A DNA stretch of 64,000 bases from positions 248,001 through 312,000 of the forward strand of contig NZ_CANLGX010000003.1 of NCBI RefSeq assembly GCF_947490415.1. Reading direction: 5' to 3'. The notes beneath the pieces were generated by a model. It ran no database searches. It was not told the DNA's origin and saw nothing but the letters and a program-made list of their open reading frames with translations. Origin of the DNA: an uncultured Eudoraea sp. Lineage in GTDB: Bacteria; Bacteroidota; Bacteroidia; Flavobacteriales; Flavobacteriaceae. A program made the translations under genes and the position numbers. Shown piece by piece: positions 63,440-64,000 of the stretch; position 1 is the stretch's first letter, and each line of letters starts with the position of its first letter.

Positions 63440-64000
63440 ATGGAAAAAAAACAAACTATTAAAGATTTAGCAACTTCATTAATCGAAGAATTTAGCTCGC
63501 ATCTTAGGGGAGAAATTATACAGGCCTCGGACCCCGAATACCAGGATGCCAGAAAAGTATATAATGCAATGATTGATAAGCATCCGGGAATGATCGTACG
63601 CTGTGTAGACGTTGCAGACGTGATGGCTTGCGTAAATTTTGGCAGGGAAAATAATCTATTGGTTGCCATCAGGGGAGGTGGTCATAATGGCGGAGGACTT
63701 GGGCTTTGCGAAGATGGACTAGTCATTGACTTATCTGGACTAAAGAGTGTACGGGTGAACCTGGCAGATCAGACAGTACGCGTTGGAGGTGGAAATCTTT
63801 GGGGCGAAGTAGACCATGCAACACACCCATTCGGTTTGGCAGTACCGGCTGGTATTATTTCAACAACTGGTGTAGGTGGATTAACTCTTGGGGGAGGAGT
63901 AGGCCATCTTTCCAGAAAATACGGTCTGACCATTGATAATCTTTTAGAGGCAGATATGGTTTTGGCAGACGGTTCCTTTGTTACGGTTAACAAGAATCAA
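63440..64000 (+). CDS. FAD-dependent oxidoreductase, berberine-bridge/oxygen oxidase type (3' partial)
   Basis: The frame begins with ATG at 63440 and is open to the right edge (187 codons shown). It encodes the FAD-binding PCMH domain of the vanillyl-alcohol/berberine-bridge oxidase family. RGGGHNGGG contains His82, the likely covalent 8-alpha-histidyl FAD link, and TLGGGVGHLSRKYGL is the second conserved region. The second covalent Cys of bicovalent members is not at the usual place (GVGH). Such oxidases act on sugars or alcohols and yield H2O2. Its substrate domain is outside the window. Confidence 0.83.
   Translation, partial: MEKKQTIKDLATSLIEEFSSHLRGEIIQASDPEYQDARKVYNAMIDKHPGMIVRCVDVADVMACVNFGRENNLLVAIRGGGHNGGGLGLCEDGLVIDLSGLKSVRVNLADQTVRVGGGNLWGEVDHATHPFGLAVPAGIISTTGVGGLTLGGGVGHLSRKYGLTIDNLLEADMVLADGSFVTVNKNQ

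Overview
The window looks like a chromosome segment of a Bacteroidota bacterium, most likely a marine member of the Flavobacteriaceae. The DNA is AT-rich and start sites mostly lack Shine-Dalgarno sequences. A few TAnnTTTG-type -7 promoter elements can be seen. There is a gliding/type IX secretion C-terminal domain, and many families typical of the phylum occur (DUF5916, DUF4251, DUF4382, DUF1080, head-GIN). I saw no tRNA, rRNA, insertion sequence, phage gene or CRISPR array.

Layout. (1) 1-20.5 kb is a molybdoenzyme island. It starts with an isoquinoline-1-oxidoreductase-like pair (iorA cut by the window edge, then Tat-exported iorB). A Moco synthesis run follows (moaD, moaA, mobA, moeB-rhodanese, moeA), then a leftward second set (moaA2, moeA2, a four-helix CxxC membrane protein). 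Next come xdhC and a cysteine desulfurase, then a cox cluster in the order coxM-S-L-G-D-E-F followed by a mocA-like nucleotidyltransferase. CoxL carries the AYRCSFR active-site loop that marks genuine form I (Mo-Cu) aerobic CO dehydrogenase. The CoxF/XdhC protein is fused to a Cys-rich YHS metal-binding domain. moaC, moaE and mog are not in the window.
(2) 20.5-32.5 kb holds envelope and export genes: an amidohydrolase lipoprotein, an ECF sigma factor with a membrane partner, a DUF5916 outer-membrane protein, a Tat-exported Gfo/Idh/MocA oxidoreductase, a T9SS-sorted repeat protein, a CocE-like hydrolase, and two methyltransferases with signal peptides.
(3) 32.5-35.5 kb contains the most unusual item. 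Three tandem leftward reading frames of exactly 37 codons encode paralogous, strongly basic microproteins, with a terminator at the distal end and nested inverted repeats on the promoter side. They diverge from a gene for an EF-G-like factor whose G3 and G4 motifs are altered.
(4) 35.5-53 kb is a mixed housekeeping/accessory stretch: M19-like dipeptidase, MscS channel, BLUF photoreceptor, YtfI/GerW-like pair, class V aminotransferase, S9 peptidase, SLC12-type transporter, alcohol dehydrogenase and a DUF1080 pseudogene.
(5) 53.5-64 kb has lpxD, a leftward five-gene sugar or sugar-acid operon (DUF1080, HUMPS-family aldolase/decarboxylase, dehydrogenase, SDR, isomerase), a cold-shock-domain protein, two small ORFs, a head-GIN lipoprotein, an RsuA-family pseudouridine synthase, a three-domain AraC regulator, a truncated haemoglobin and a covalent-flavin oxidase cut by the right edge.

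How the parts fit. The left 20 kb reads as one functional unit. Moco is synthesised, finished as the MCD form (MobA/MocA-like proteins), sulfurated (cysteine desulfurase, XdhC, CoxD) and loaded into two molybdenum hydroxylases, one of which probably oxidises CO. Product names rest on motifs read by eye; no database search was run.
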